Shown: piece by piece, positions 24,522 to 33,265 of the stretch
Numbering within the stretch: position 1 is the first letter of the stretch
Layout of the letters: every line of letters begins with the position of its first letter
Source: Streptomyces ficellus
Lineage (GTDB): Bacteria > Actinomycetota > Actinomycetes > Streptomycetales > Streptomycetaceae
Direction: 5' to 3'
Assembly: GCF_009739905.1 (NCBI RefSeq)
Contig: NZ_CP034279.1
Coordinates: 6,572,001-6,636,000 of the forward strand
Length of the DNA: 64,000 bases
Program-made: the position numbers and the translations under genes
Notes under the pieces: model-generated
What the model saw: the letters and a program-made list of their open reading frames with translations, nothing else
What the model was told of the DNA's origin: nothing
The model's database searches: none

Positions 24522-25495
24522 GACGCCTCCTCCTGCCCGCCGCGGCCCTCGCCGCCACCGCCCTCACCCTCACCGCCTGCGGCACCACCGAACCCGCCGC
24601 CGACGACGCCAAGAAGTCCACCGGGAGCATCACGCTCACCGACGCCTCGGGCCAGAAGGTGCAGCTCGACGGCCCCGCCAAGAAGGTCGTCGGCACCGAG
24701 TGGAACGTCGTCGAGAGCCTGATCTCGCTGGGTGTCGACCCGGTCGGCGTCGCCGACGTCAAGGGCTACAAGACCTGGAACACCGCCGTCCCGCTGAAGA
24801 ACGAGCCCAAGGACGTCGGCATGCGCGGCGAGCCGAGCATGGACACCATCGCCTCGCTCAAGCCCGACCTCATCGTCGCCACCACCGACCTCCCGCCCGC
24901 CGCCGTGAAGCAGCTGCGCAAGGTCGCCCCCGTCCTGAACGTCCAGGCCGCCGACGCCGCCGACCCGATCGGCCGCATGACCGGCAACCTGGACCTGCTC
25001 GCCAAGGCCACCGGCACCACGGAGAAGTCCGAGAAGCTCAAGAAGGACTTCGGGGCGAAGCTCGCCGAGGGCAACAAGGCCCTCGCCGCCGCCGGTTTCG
25101 CCGGGACGAAGTACGCCTTCGCCGACGGCTACGTCGTCTCCAACCAGGTCTCGATCCGGCCCTACACCAGCGGCTCCCTCATCGGCGCCGTCAACGAGAA
25201 GCTCGGCCTGAAGAACGCCTGGACCGTCAAGGGTGACCCGGCCTACGGCCTCGCCGCCACCGACGTCGAGGGCCTCACCAAGCTCGGCGACGTCCAGTTC
25301 GCCTACATCGGCAGCGACGGCGACAAGAACAGCACGCCGTTCACCGGCGTCCTGGCCAAGGACAAGGTGTGGACGTCCCTGCCGTTCGTCAAGAAGGGCA
25401 ACGTCCACCGCCTCCCCGACGGCATCTGGATGTTCGGCGGCCCCGAGTCGATGAACCGCTACGTCGACACCGTCGTCGCCGCCCTGACGAAGTAG
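24518..25495 (+). CDS. Iron-siderophore ABC transporter, substrate-binding lipoprotein
   Basis: A 325-residue class III binding protein. The signal peptide MRRLLLPAAALAATALTLTAC ends in lipobox LTAC, so the mature protein is anchored by Cys21 to the outer face of the membrane. The FepB/FhuD-type fold follows: ITLTDASGQKVQLDGPAKKVVGTEWNVVESLISLGVDPVGVAD and ASLKPDLIVATTD. It captures a ferric siderophore and delivers it to the permease. The siderophore type cannot be judged, as no biosynthetic genes are nearby. Translation is coupled to the ATPase gene. Confidence 0.92.
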   Translation: MRRLLLPAAALAATALTLTACGTTEPAADDAKKSTGSITLTDASGQKVQLDGPAKKVVGTEWNVVESLISLGVDPVGVADVKGYKTWNTAVPLKNEPKDVGMRGEPSMDTIASLKPDLIVATTDLPPAAVKQLRKVAPVLNVQAADAADPIGRMTGNLDLLAKATGTTEKSEKLKKDFGAKLAEGNKALAAAGFAGTKYAFADGYVVSNQVSIRPYTSGSLIGAVNEKLGLKNAWTVKGDPAYGLAATDVEGLTKLGDVQFAYIGSDGDKNSTPFTGVLAKDKVWTSLPFVKKGNVHRLPDGIWMFGGPESMNRYVDTVVAALTK

Positions 25496-25499
25496 CACC

Positions 25500-27569
25500 A
25501 TGGCCGTCACCGCAACCACCCCCGCCACCCGTCCCGCGGCGGCCCCGTCCACGTCGGGCGCGGCCGCGGTGACGGCCGCACTGGTCCTCCTCGCCGCCGC
25601 CCTCGCGGCCGTCGACATCACCCAGGGCACCGCCGCCGTCGGCGCCCCCGAGGTGTGGAAGGCGCTCACCGGAGGGGCCGACCCCTCCGACGCGTCCGTC
25701 GTCATCGCATCCCGGCTGCCGAGGGTGGCCGCCGGGCTGCTCATCGGCGCCCTGCTCGGCGTCGCCGGCACCGCCCTCCAGGCGGTCAGCCGCAACATCC
25801 TCGCCTCACCCGACACCCTCGCCGTCAACGCGGGCTCCTACTTCGCCCTCGGCCTCGTCGCCGCCACCGGACTCTCGCTCCCGCTGCTGGCCTCCTCCGG
25901 CGTCGCGTTCGCCGGCGGCCTCGCCGCGGCGGCCGTCGTCCTCGGCCTCTCCGGACTGGGCACCGGCACCGTCCGGCTCGTCCTCGCGGGCAGCGCGCTC
26001 ACCCTCGGCCTCACCGCCGTCACCGAGGGCCTGTTCCTGCTGATCCCTCAGGCGACCGAGGGCATCTACGAGTGGAACCAGGGAAGCATCGCGCAGAACG
26101 GGTTCGACGGCGTGCTCCAGATGGCGCCGGTCGGCCTGGCCGGCCTCGCCGGACTGCTGCTCCTCGCCCGCCGGATCGACGCCCTCGCCCTGGGCGACGA
26201 CGCGGCGCGCGGCCTCGGCGTCCCGGTCCGCGCCACCCGGGTCACCGCCGTCGTGCTCGCCGCCCTGCTCTCCACCGCCGCCGTCACGCTCGCGGGCCCC
26301 GTCGGCTTCGTCGGCCTGTGCGCGCCGGCGGTCCTGCGCTTCCTGGCCCGCAGGTTCCGGGCGTTCAACCGGACCCGCCTGGGCCTGCCCGTCGCCGGGC
26401 TCATCGGCGTGATCCTGGTACTCGGCTCGGACGTGCTGCTGCGCATCCTGGTGCCGGCCGACGTGGCCGTCGCCGTACCGACCGGTGTCGTCACCAGCCT
26501 CGTCGGCGCCGTGTTCCTGATCGTCCTGGCGACCCGGACCAAGGACACCGCCGGGGCCGACCCGGCGGACCGGCTCCGCATCCGCGGCCGGGCCGCCTTC
26601 CTCGCCACCACGGGCGTCCTCGTCGCCGCCCTCGTCGGCGTGACCATCGCCGCCGTCCTGCTCGGCGACACCAAACTGCTGCTCGGCGACGTGGCGAACT
26701 GGGCCCAGGGACGGGCCGGCCGGACCACCACGTTCGTCCTCGACACCCGGGTGCCCCGGGTGCTCGCCGCGCTGCTCGCGGGCGCGGCGCTCGGCCTGGC
26801 CGGGACGCTCGTCCAGGCCGTGACCCGCAACCCCCTCGCCGAACCGGCCGTCCTGGGCGTCTCCCACGGCGCGGCGCTCGGCGCCGTACTCCTCGTGACG
26901 ACCGTGCCCGCGGCCGGATCGTGGGGTGTGGCGGGAGCCGCCTTCGCGGGCGCCGGCGTCAGCTCCCTCGTCGTCTTCGGGCTGGCCGCCCGGGGCGGGT
27001 TCCAGCAGAACCGGCTCGTCCTCGTCGGCTTCGGCGTCGCCATGGGCTCCGCCGCGCTGATCAGCCTGCTCATCATCCTCACCGACCCGTTCAACGCCAC
27101 CAAGGCCCTCACCTGGCTGTCGGGCTCCACCTACGGGCGGACCCTGCCCGACGTGGCGCCCCTCGCGGCCGTGTTCACCGCCGGCGCGGTCTGGGCGTTC
27201 GTACGGCGCACCGAACTCGACCTGGTGTCGCTGGACGAGGACACCCCCCGGCTCCTCGGCATCAACCTGGGGCGGGGCCGCCTCGGCTTCCTCGCCCTGA
27301 GCGTCACGCTCAGCGGCACCGCGGTCGCCGCCGCGGGCACGATCGGCTTCGTCGGACTCGTCGCGCCGCACGCCGCCCGCGCCCTGGTGGGCCGTCAGCA
27401 CGCGCGCGTGGTGCCGGTCGCCGTGCTCGTCGGTGCCGTCCTGGTGTGCACCGCGGACCTCGTGGGCCGCACCGTGATCGCCCCCGCCCAGCTCGGCGCC
27501 GGCCTGATGACCGCGGTCATCGGCACGCCGTACTTCCTCTACCTGCTCGTCCGCACCCGCCGCTCATAG
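25500..27569 (+). CDS. Iron-siderophore ABC transporter, fused FecCD-type permease (two permeases in one chain)
   Basis: A 689-residue membrane protein made of two FecCD permease units (~20-345 and ~355-685), each with about ten helices. The paired motifs are visible twice: RLPRVAAGLLIGALLGVAGTALQAVSRNILASPDTLAVN, then RVPRVLAALLAGAALGLAGTLVQAVTRNPLAEPAVLGVS, and two EAA-like loops GPVGFVGLCAPAVLRFLARR and GTIGFVGLVAPHAARALVG. The fusion is like E. coli FhuB and makes the two membrane halves from one gene. It begins 4 bp after the binding-protein stop codon and completes the iron-box-controlled operon. Confidence 0.93.
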   Translation: MAVTATTPATRPAAAPSTSGAAAVTAALVLLAAALAAVDITQGTAAVGAPEVWKALTGGADPSDASVVIASRLPRVAAGLLIGALLGVAGTALQAVSRNILASPDTLAVNAGSYFALGLVAATGLSLPLLASSGVAFAGGLAAAAVVLGLSGLGTGTVRLVLAGSALTLGLTAVTEGLFLLIPQATEGIYEWNQGSIAQNGFDGVLQMAPVGLAGLAGLLLLARRIDALALGDDAARGLGVPVRATRVTAVVLAALLSTAAVTLAGPVGFVGLCAPAVLRFLARRFRAFNRTRLGLPVAGLIGVILVLGSDVLLRILVPADVAVAVPTGVVTSLVGAVFLIVLATRTKDTAGADPADRLRIRGRAAFLATTGVLVAALVGVTIAAVLLGDTKLLLGDVANWAQGRAGRTTTFVLDTRVPRVLAALLAGAALGLAGTLVQAVTRNPLAEPAVLGVSHGAALGAVLLVTTVPAAGSWGVAGAAFAGAGVSSLVVFGLAARGGFQQNRLVLVGFGVAMGSAALISLLIILTDPFNATKALTWLSGSTYGRTLPDVAPLAAVFTAGAVWAFVRRTELDLVSLDEDTPRLLGINLGRGRLGFLALSVTLSGTAVAAAGTIGFVGLVAPHAARALVGRQHARVVPVAVLVGAVLVCTADLVGRTVIAPAQLGAGLMTAVIGTPYFLYLLVRTRRS

Positions 27570-27862
27570 GTGGGCCGGCTTCGGTCGGCTCGGTACTCGT
27601 CCAGGAGAGGGAAGAACTGCTCCATGAGCGGCGCATGGGTGGCCTCAGCCGCCCGCTCGGTCTCAACAGCCCAGCGCAGTGCTCGGATACGCCATGCCTA
27701 GGCACTTCCACACCACGCAAGGAAGGCTCCGCTGTTCGGCCAAGCGTGCTGCTGTTCCAGCCAGTCCGGACGAATCGGCACAGGATGCGTTCACCAGTTC
27801 GATAGTTGTGGAGGTGACCACGAGCCGGGATGTCCCGGCTCGGATGACCCGGGGGTACACCT
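27570..27862. other. 293-bp interval before the DNase gene; possible minus-strand gene remnant
   Basis: No intact gene is seen. On the minus strand, 27697 to 27539 is open and reads like protein (WRIRALRWAVETERAAEATHAPLMEQFF in part, then LLDEYRADR), ending in TAG inside the permease gene, but it begins right after a TAG and has no start codon. It may be the 3' remnant of a decayed gene. Base composition is less GC-rich than the flanks. The promoter of the DNase gene must lie here. Confidence 0.35.
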
Positions 27863-29287
27863 ATGCGGCATTTAGGGGTCCGTCACGTCCGTACCAAGGC
27901 GTCGGCGGTACTCGCCACGGCTGCGTTACTGCCGTCACTGTCATTCGCCCAGGCGAGCGCGAGTGATGACGATGTGCGAGTGGAGTCCTACGTCCTGCCG
28001 GTCGGGGCGGACAAACCGACGTTGGAGGAGTTACAAGCTGAAGGCGGCATAGCCCGCTTGCAGCGACTGGCCGAGTCGTGGGAACCCGCTGTACAGCTTG
28101 CTGCGGAGACGGTGGGGCCAGCAGCGTCATTCGCCCCGGTGGCCGAGCAGACGTCCCGCTTGGTCGCCAAGGCCGAGGACGGCGAGGGGGCGGCCGATGT
28201 GGCAGCGGGGTCTGTGTATCCGGAGCCGGCCCGGACGATGACCTACGAGGAATGCAGGAACGGGCTGGGCGCGGACAAGAAGTTCTTCATCAAGTCCAGG
28301 TTCGCGGTGTGTTCCGGGGCGACATTTCTCCAGACGTGGTTCCGGAACAACCGTCCCGTCGGTGAAAGTATGTTCAACGTACGCACCGTGGGAACGATTG
28401 CCGCCCACAGCAGGGAGATCAAGTTCCAGTACTACTTCACCGAGATGCAGAGTACAGGCCAGACCGCTACTTCGGGTATGAAGATCACGACAACCGGGGC
28501 TATGCCGAAGAGTTGGCCCGCGGGCGTGAAGTACGACCTTGGTGGAAACCTGCCCAAGGCCGCGAAGAGCTTCGACGAGCTGAAGTTGGCACGAACATAC
28601 CTGCACACCGTCAACGCCAAGCCCGGACAGGGCAGTAGCGGTAGCACCGACCTGGTCTTCACCGCCTACGAACCGTCGATCTCCATCACTGCGCCGGCTG
28701 GGTGGCGGCTGGGCGGAGCGCTCAGTGGCAAGCTGTTCATGCTGGCTCCGCGCTGGGACGCAGCTCCATACCTGGCCAACTCCACCGGCGGAGGGAACCC
28801 TGCCAAGAAGGGTGCCGCGACGTTCAGCTACCTGCCCACGCTGGCGTACAGCGCCAAGGCGGGCGCGCCCGAGCGGGCGGTGGCCGAACACCTCAGGACG
28901 GCTTTCACCAACCCGGGCGATACCAAGCCCGAGATGGCAGCGAAGAAGGTGGCTGGGCAGGTGGCGAACGAACCCTTGCACCGGCTCGTCGACCCCAAGC
29001 GGAAGGAGGAGAATCGCAAGGCCGCAGTCAAGCAGTGCAAGCGCTACTGGGGCGACAACTACAGCCAGGGGGCGACTCGCGAGTGCGACGAGTACCCCTT
29101 CGCGACGACCTATGAAGGCGCCGCACAGCCCGACTACGACGGGGACGCCAGGAAGTTCAACTTCTCGGTCAAGCCGGTGGCCAAGGAAGACAACGGGGCC
29201 GCAGGAAGCCTGCTGCTCGGCTTCTACGCCAAGAACAGGCTGATAGACGGCCTTGAGGACGGATTCCTCGTGCAGATCACGTCGTGA
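27863..29287 (+). CDS. Secreted protein with C-terminal NucA/NucB-type DNase domain
   Basis: A 474-residue protein. The N-terminal signal peptide (cleavage probably near AQASA, residue ~33) indicates export. The large middle region is not recognised. The C-terminal ~110 residues carry the NucA/NucB pattern: CKRYWGDNYSQGATRECDEYPFATTYEGA, in which the ECDEYPFA core holds the catalytic residues of sporulation and DNA-entry nucleases. It likely nicks or degrades extracellular DNA. Three TTA codons (27872, 27926, 28031) make it dependent on bldA tRNA-Leu(UUA) and so on development. Codon use is less GC3-biased than its neighbours, which points to transfer. The ATG at 27863 follows GGGGG. Confidence 0.82.
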   Translation: MRHLGVRHVRTKASAVLATAALLPSLSFAQASASDDDVRVESYVLPVGADKPTLEELQAEGGIARLQRLAESWEPAVQLAAETVGPAASFAPVAEQTSRLVAKAEDGEGAADVAAGSVYPEPARTMTYEECRNGLGADKKFFIKSRFAVCSGATFLQTWFRNNRPVGESMFNVRTVGTIAAHSREIKFQYYFTEMQSTGQTATSGMKITTTGAMPKSWPAGVKYDLGGNLPKAAKSFDELKLARTYLHTVNAKPGQGSSGSTDLVFTAYEPSISITAPAGWRLGGALSGKLFMLAPRWDAAPYLANSTGGGNPAKKGAATFSYLPTLAYSAKAGAPERAVAEHLRTAFTNPGDTKPEMAAKKVAGQVANEPLHRLVDPKRKEENRKAAVKQCKRYWGDNYSQGATRECDEYPFATTYEGAAQPDYDGDARKFNFSVKPVAKEDNGAAGSLLLGFYAKNRLIDGLEDGFLVQITS

Positions 29288-29301
29288 GCCCATGACAGAG
29301 G

Positions 29302-29327
29302 GGGGCGGCCGCACCATCGGCCGCCCC
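29302..29327. terminator. Bidirectional hairpin between convergent genes
   Basis: A 10-bp perfect stem (GGGGCGGCCG / CGGCCGCCCC) with a 6-nt loop lies between the DNase stop codon and the stop codon of the convergent small gene. Confidence 0.65.
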
Positions 29328-29335
29328 TGTCCGCG

Positions 29336-29797
29336 TCAAGACCGCTTAGGCCAGAACTGGACCAGGTACTTCTCCGCTCCCTTCGCGGTACCCGTTTCCA
29401 GTGACAGACGCTCGGCCTCGGCGCGGCCGGTGCAGCTCGCCCTCACGCGCCACAGGCCAGGGCTGAGGACGATCAACTCGTCCGTACGGCCAAGACTCAT
29501 CGACCAGACGGCCACTTGACCACTGACCGATTCGAATTCGACCTCTCCTTGCTCATCCCAGTGGGTGCCCGTCAGTTCTGGTGCGGGCCCGTCCCACACC
29601 TCCACCGTCACCGCGGCCGTGTGAGTGTGGCCGGCGCTGAAGAAATCGATACGCCCAGGATGGGCGCTGAGGAATGTCCCGAAGTCGTACGCATCCGGAT
29701 AGGGCACCGGCAGGGCAGCGTCGTCGGACTCCTGGAAACTGAAGCTGTGATAGCCCACATCGGCATCGAGGCACTGACGTCGAATCAGTTTCGTCAT
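29336..29797 (-). CDS. Small acidic beta-rich protein; possible inhibitor of the convergent DNase
   Basis: A 153-residue protein, no signal peptide, acidic. The pattern VGYHSFSFQESD at the start and VEFESVSG...ELIVLSPGLWRVRASCTGRAE near the end recalls ComJ/Nin, the Bacillus inhibitor of the NucA nuclease, and similar small actinobacterial beta-sandwich proteins; this resemblance is by eye only. It converges on the NucA/NucB-type DNase gene, 48 bp apart, which fits a toxin and immunity pair, although the opposite orientation is unusual. ATG at 29797 is chosen for its GGAGG; an upstream in-frame start would add 14 residues. Base composition is similar to the DNase gene. Confidence 0.6.
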   Translation of the reverse strand: MTKLIRRQCLDADVGYHSFSFQESDDAALPVPYPDAYDFGTFLSAHPGRIDFFSAGHTHTAAVTVEVWDGPAPELTGTHWDEQGEVEFESVSGQVAVWSMSLGRTDELIVLSPGLWRVRASCTGRAEAERLSLETGTAKGAEKYLVQFWPKRS

Positions 29798-29852
29798 ATC
29801 CCCTCCACACATCAGCCGTCGACACTGGATCCTAGACAAGCACGACCTCTCT

Positions 29853-29873
29853 GGGCTCTAGGCCAGGGAGCCC
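29853..29873 (-). terminator. Weak hairpin after the ECF42-type sigma gene
   Basis: GGGCTC pairs with GAGCCC around a 9-nt loop, 35 nt past the stop codon of the minus-strand sigma factor gene. There is no T-run. Confidence 0.35.
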
Positions 29874-29907
29874 CGCCCGCCCTTCGAGCGGACGTCCGCG
29901 CCCACCG

Positions 29908-31065
29908 TCAGGGCGACCGCCGGGCGTTGAGCCGGGCGGCCTGGCGCGTCAGGTGGTCGCGCTCGGCGAGGTTGGGCGCCCGGAGGGCCGCCTCGGCGTA
30001 CAGCCGAGCCGCCGTCGCCAGGTTGCCGTCCCGCTCGTGGAGGTACGCCGCCACGGCGGTACGGCGGGGCAGCGCGGCCTCCACGCCGGCCAGCGCCGCC
30101 AGGCCCGCGCGCGGCCCGTCGGCCTCCCCGACCGCGACCGCGCGGTTGAGCCGGACGACCGGGCTGTCGGTCAGGCGCATCAGCTCGTCGTACCACTCGA
30201 CGATCTGCACCCAGTCGGTCTCCTCGGCGGTCGGCGCGTCGGCGTGCAGCGCCGCGACGGCGGCCTGCGCCTGGAACTCGCCCAGCCGGTCGCGGGCCAG
30301 GGCCGCCTGGAGGATCCCGACCCCCTCGCTGATCAACGCGGTGTCCCACCGCCCCCGGTCCTGCTCGGCGAGCGGCACCAGGCTGCCGTCGGGCGCGGTC
30401 CGGGCGGCCCGCCGGGCGTGGTGGAGCAGCATGAGGGCGAGCAGCCCCGCCGGCTCGGGGTGGTCGACCTGGACGGCGAGCCGCCGGGTGAGCCGGATGG
30501 CCTCGGCGGCGAGGTCGACGTCGCCCGAGTAGCCCTCGTTGAAGACGAGGTACAGGACGCGCAGCACGGTGGCGACGTCACCGGGCCGGTCGAGAGGGGC
30601 GCCGGAGACCGTGCGCTTGGCCCGGCTGATCCGCTGCGCCATGGTGGCCTCGGGCACCAGGTAGGCCTCGGCGATCTGGCGGGTGGTGAGCCCGCCGACG
30701 GCGCGCAGGGTGAGCGCCACCGCCGACGCCGGGGTCAGCGACGGGTGGGCGCACAGGAAGTAGAGCTGGAGCGTGTCGTCCGCCGCGGGCGCCGGGCCGG
30801 GCGCCGGTTCCCGCTCGACGCGGACCTCGCGCCGGCGGCGGGCGGTGTCGGCGCGCGCCGCGTCCAGGAACTTGCGCCAGGCCACGGTGACCAGCCAGCC
30901 CGCGGGGTCGTGCGGCCGGTCGGCCGGCCAGACCCGGACCGCCTCGACCAGCGCGTCCTGCACGGCGTCCTCGGCCGCCGGGAAGTCGGCTCCGCGGCGG
31001 ACGAGGGCGGTGATGGCGCGCGGGGTGAGGCTCCTGAGCAGGGCCTCGTCCATCGGTGCCGTCAC
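29908..31065 (-). CDS. ECF sigma factor of the ECF42 type (DUF6596 C-terminal extension)
   Basis: A 385-residue protein. Sigma region 2 is at ~15-80 (AEDAVQDALVEAVRVWPADRPHDPAGWLVTVAWRKFLD). Region 4 is at ~110-170 (VALTLRAVGGLTTRQIAEAYLVPEATMAQRISRAKRTV). A long C-terminal helical extension (~185-385) of the DUF6596/TPR-like type includes LYLVFNEGYSGD and SPVVRLNRAVAVGEADGPRAGL. ECF42 factors have no anti-sigma factor; the extension is thought to control activity. The GTG start at 31065 overlaps the stop of the DGPF gene (GTGA), the standard genetic partner of this group. The regulon is unknown, but typically includes the DGPF gene itself. Confidence 0.9.
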   Translation of the reverse strand: MTAPMDEALLRSLTPRAITALVRRGADFPAAEDAVQDALVEAVRVWPADRPHDPAGWLVTVAWRKFLDAARADTARRRREVRVEREPAPGPAPAADDTLQLYFLCAHPSLTPASAVALTLRAVGGLTTRQIAEAYLVPEATMAQRISRAKRTVSGAPLDRPGDVATVLRVLYLVFNEGYSGDVDLAAEAIRLTRRLAVQVDHPEPAGLLALMLLHHARRAARTAPDGSLVPLAEQDRGRWDTALISEGVGILQAALARDRLGEFQAQAAVAALHADAPTAEETDWVQIVEWYDELMRLTDSPVVRLNRAVAVGEADGPRAGLAALAGVEAALPRRTAVAAYLHERDGNLATAARLYAEAALRAPNLAERDHLTRQAARLNARRSP

Positions 31066-31469
31066 TCCGTGACGTTGGGCCGCACACCGTAGAACGGACG
31101 CACCTCAAGCCACTCGTGGATCGGCTTGCCGTCCTTCCCCGGCGCGGCCGACAGCTCCCCGGCCAGCTCGACGGCGCGGTCGTAGCCGTCGACGTCGATG
31201 ATCATCCAGCCGGCGATCAGGTCCTTGGTCTCCGCGAACGGCCCGTCGGTGACCGGCGGGCGCCCCTCGCCGTCGTAGCGGACCCACGCCCCCTCGGGGG
31301 CCAGCGCCTGACCGTCGACGAACTCGCCGGTCTTCTCCAGCCGGGCCGCGAAGTCGTTCATGTACTGCATGTGTGCCGAGATCTCCTCCGGCGTCCACCG
31401 GTCCATCGGCACGTCGTTGACCGGAGCCGGGGCGCCGCGGTAGTGCTTCAGCAGCAGGTACTTCGCCAT
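31062..31469 (-). CDS. YciI/DGPF-domain protein, partner of the ECF42-type sigma factor
   Basis: A 135-residue protein of the YCII-related (DGPF) fold: MAKYLLLKHYRG, the PEEISAHMQYMNDFAARLEKTGEFVDGQAL segment, and the family motif VTDGPFAETKDLIAGWMIIDVDGYDRAVELAGELS. The biochemical role of DGPF proteins is not settled; the fold is like small dehydratase or isomerase enzymes. It is co-translated with the ECF42-type gene, a pairing seen throughout actinobacteria. The ATG at 31469 is preceded by AGGAG at 7 nt. Confidence 0.9.
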   Translation of the reverse strand: MAKYLLLKHYRGAPAPVNDVPMDRWTPEEISAHMQYMNDFAARLEKTGEFVDGQALAPEGAWVRYDGEGRPPVTDGPFAETKDLIAGWMIIDVDGYDRAVELAGELSAAPGKDGKPIHEWLEVRPFYGVRPNVTE

Positions 31470-31595
31470 CGTGGTTCTCCTCGGTGCTCGTGCGACCCAT
31501 TGTGGTCGCGTTCACCCCGGGGACGGAGCCGGACGCGGGTTCTCGACATCGCCGTACGAGGTTTTCCCGGATTCTTTCGGTGGCCCGCGCGGGGG

Positions 31596-31925
31596 TCAGC
31601 CGTCGGCGCCGGCGTCGCGGATGGTGAAGACCTGGTCCAGGCCGACGATGCCGAGGACGCGCAGGGTGTTGGAGGGGACGGCGCTCAGGACGATGTCGGC
31701 ACCGGCGGCGTGGGCGTGGTGGCGGGCGGCGAGGAGGGCGGTGATGCCGCTGGAGTCGCAGAACGAGAGCCCGGACAGGTCGATCACCAGGCACTGGCCC
31801 GGGCTCAGCTCCAGCCGGCCGACCTGCTGCCGCAGGGCGGTGGCCTGTTCGTAGTCGAGTTCGCCGGCCACGTGCAGGACCGGTCCGGTCGCGGCGTCAC
31901 GGCGGGTGATGTTCAGCGGGCTCAT
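31596..31925 (-). CDS. STAS-domain anti-sigma-factor antagonist (RsbV/SpoIIAA-like)
   Basis: A 109-residue single-domain STAS protein. It has VLHVAGELDYEQATALRQQV, then DLSGLSFCDSSGITALLAA with the conserved phosphorylatable Ser in DSSG. The phosphatase encoded just upstream would be expected to dephosphorylate it, letting it capture an anti-sigma kinase and free a stress sigma factor. Its ATG overlaps the phosphatase stop codon (ATGA), so the two are made together. No RsbW-type kinase or sigma-B gene lies in the window, so the downstream partner must be elsewhere. Confidence 0.92.
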   Translation of the reverse strand: MSPLNITRRDAATGPVLHVAGELDYEQATALRQQVGRLELSPGQCLVIDLSGLSFCDSSGITALLAARHHAHAAGADIVLSAVPSNTLRVLGIVGLDQVFTIRDAGADG

Positions 31926-33265
31926 CGTGGGCGCTTCGGGTTCGGGTGGACGGGGGGACGGGACGCGGGGACTCCGAGGGCGAGCAGGGCGGTGTCGTCC
32001 TCCAGACCGTCGCCGAAGCCCTGGATCAGGCCGGTGAGCGCGGTGACCGTCTCCTGCGGTGTGGCGGGGGCGTGCCCGGCGGCGAACGCGCGCAGCGCCT
32101 CCTCGCCGTACAGGTCGGTGCGGCCGGGGCCGGTCCGGGCCTCGGTGAGACCGTCGGTGTACAGCAGCAGGGTGTCGCCCGGGGCGAGCACGGTCCGCGC
32201 GGTGCCGACCGGGGCGTTCGGCAGGATGCCGATCAGCAGCCCGCCGGGCGTGGGCAGGTAGTCGGCGCGGCCGTCGGCCCGCAGCACCAGCGCCGGCGGG
32301 TGTCCGCCGGAGGCGATGCGCACGGTCGTGGGCTCGTCCCCGGTGCCGGGCTCGACGACGCCGAAGATCGCGGTGCAGTAGCGGGGATCGCCGCCGGCGG
32401 CGTACCGGTCGTGCAGCACGGTGTTCAGCGTCGCCAGCGCCGTGGCGGGCTCCGGGTCGTGGAGGGCGGCGGCCCGCAGGGTGTAGCGGGTCAGCGAGGT
32501 GAGGGAGGCGGCTTCCGGGCCCTTGCCGCACACGTCGCCGAGGAAGAACGCCCAGCGCTTGCCGTCGATCGGGAACAGGTCGTAGAAGTCGCCGCCGAGG
32601 CGGTCGGCGGAGGCGGTGTGGTAGTGGACGGCCGTCTCCAGGCCCGGCACCGGAGGCAGTGAGGACGGTACGAGCGACTGCTGCAGCACGGCCAGCGCGT
32701 CGGCCAGCCGTGCCCGGTCGGCCTCGGCCTGCCGGCGCGCCTCCTCGGCCTCCGCGCGCGCCCGGTCCGCGTCGGCGCGGGCCTGCTCGGCGTCCCGGCG
32801 GCGGCGCAGCAGCTCCTCCTCGTAGGCCCGGCGGTCGGAGGCGTCGAAGACGGTGGTGCGGATGAGCAGTGGTTCGCCCTCGGTGCCGTACTTGACCAGG
32901 GAGGACACCAGGACCGGCAGCCGGCCGCCGGACTGCTTCCTCATCTCCAGGGCTATGCCGCGCAGCTCGCCCTGCATGCGCAGCAGCGGCGCGAAGTGCG
33001 TCTCGTGGTACAGCTTCCCACCCACGGTGAGCAGATCGGCGAAACGCATCCGCCCCACGACGTCCTCGCGCCGCAGACCGAGCCACTGCAGCAGCGTGGC
33101 GTTGATCTTGGCGACGGTGCCGTCCATCAGCGTGGAGAGGTAACCGCAGGGAGCGGACTCGTACAGGTCGTCGGCGCTGTCCTCCAGCAGGGCGGTGAAG
33201 GACGCGTCCGTGCTCGCGTCGTCCCCGGTGTCGGCGGGCTCCGGCACGCCACCGGCGCGGCACAT
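31922..33265 (-). CDS. rsbP: PAS-PP2C (SpoIIE-type) serine phosphatase, RsbP-like
   Basis: A 447-residue protein. PAS domain ~30-150 (YESAPCGYLSTLMDGTVAKINATLLQWLG...YHETHFAPLLRMQGE). An Arg/Ala/Glu coiled coil follows (~150-205, RRRRDAEQARADADRARAEAEEA). PP2C/SpoIIE phosphatase domain ~215-435 with metal ligands in GGDFYDLF and FLGDVCGKG, and LYTDGLTEAR near the end. The PAS-coiled coil-PP2C layout and the adjacent RsbQ-like hydrolase match the Bacillus RsbQ-RsbP energy-stress sensor. The ATG at 33265 overlaps the hydrolase stop codon (TGATG), so the three genes are coupled. Confidence 0.88.
   Translation of the reverse strand: MCRAGGVPEPADTGDDASTDASFTALLEDSADDLYESAPCGYLSTLMDGTVAKINATLLQWLGLRREDVVGRMRFADLLTVGGKLYHETHFAPLLRMQGELRGIALEMRKQSGGRLPVLVSSLVKYGTEGEPLLIRTTVFDASDRRAYEEELLRRRRDAEQARADADRARAEAEEARRQAEADRARLADALAVLQQSLVPSSLPPVPGLETAVHYHTASADRLGGDFYDLFPIDGKRWAFFLGDVCGKGPEAASLTSLTRYTLRAAALHDPEPATALATLNTVLHDRYAAGGDPRYCTAIFGVVEPGTGDEPTTVRIASGGHPPALVLRADGRADYLPTPGGLLIGILPNAPVGTARTVLAPGDTLLLYTDGLTEARTGPGRTDLYGEEALRAFAAGHAPATPQETVTALTGLIQGFGDGLEDDTALLALGVPASRPPVHPNPKRPR

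Noticed and set aside
27679..27966. 95-codon plus-strand frame overlapping the DNase start
   Set aside because: No ribosome site and poor codon use; the DNase frame has a signal peptide and good spacing to GGGGG.
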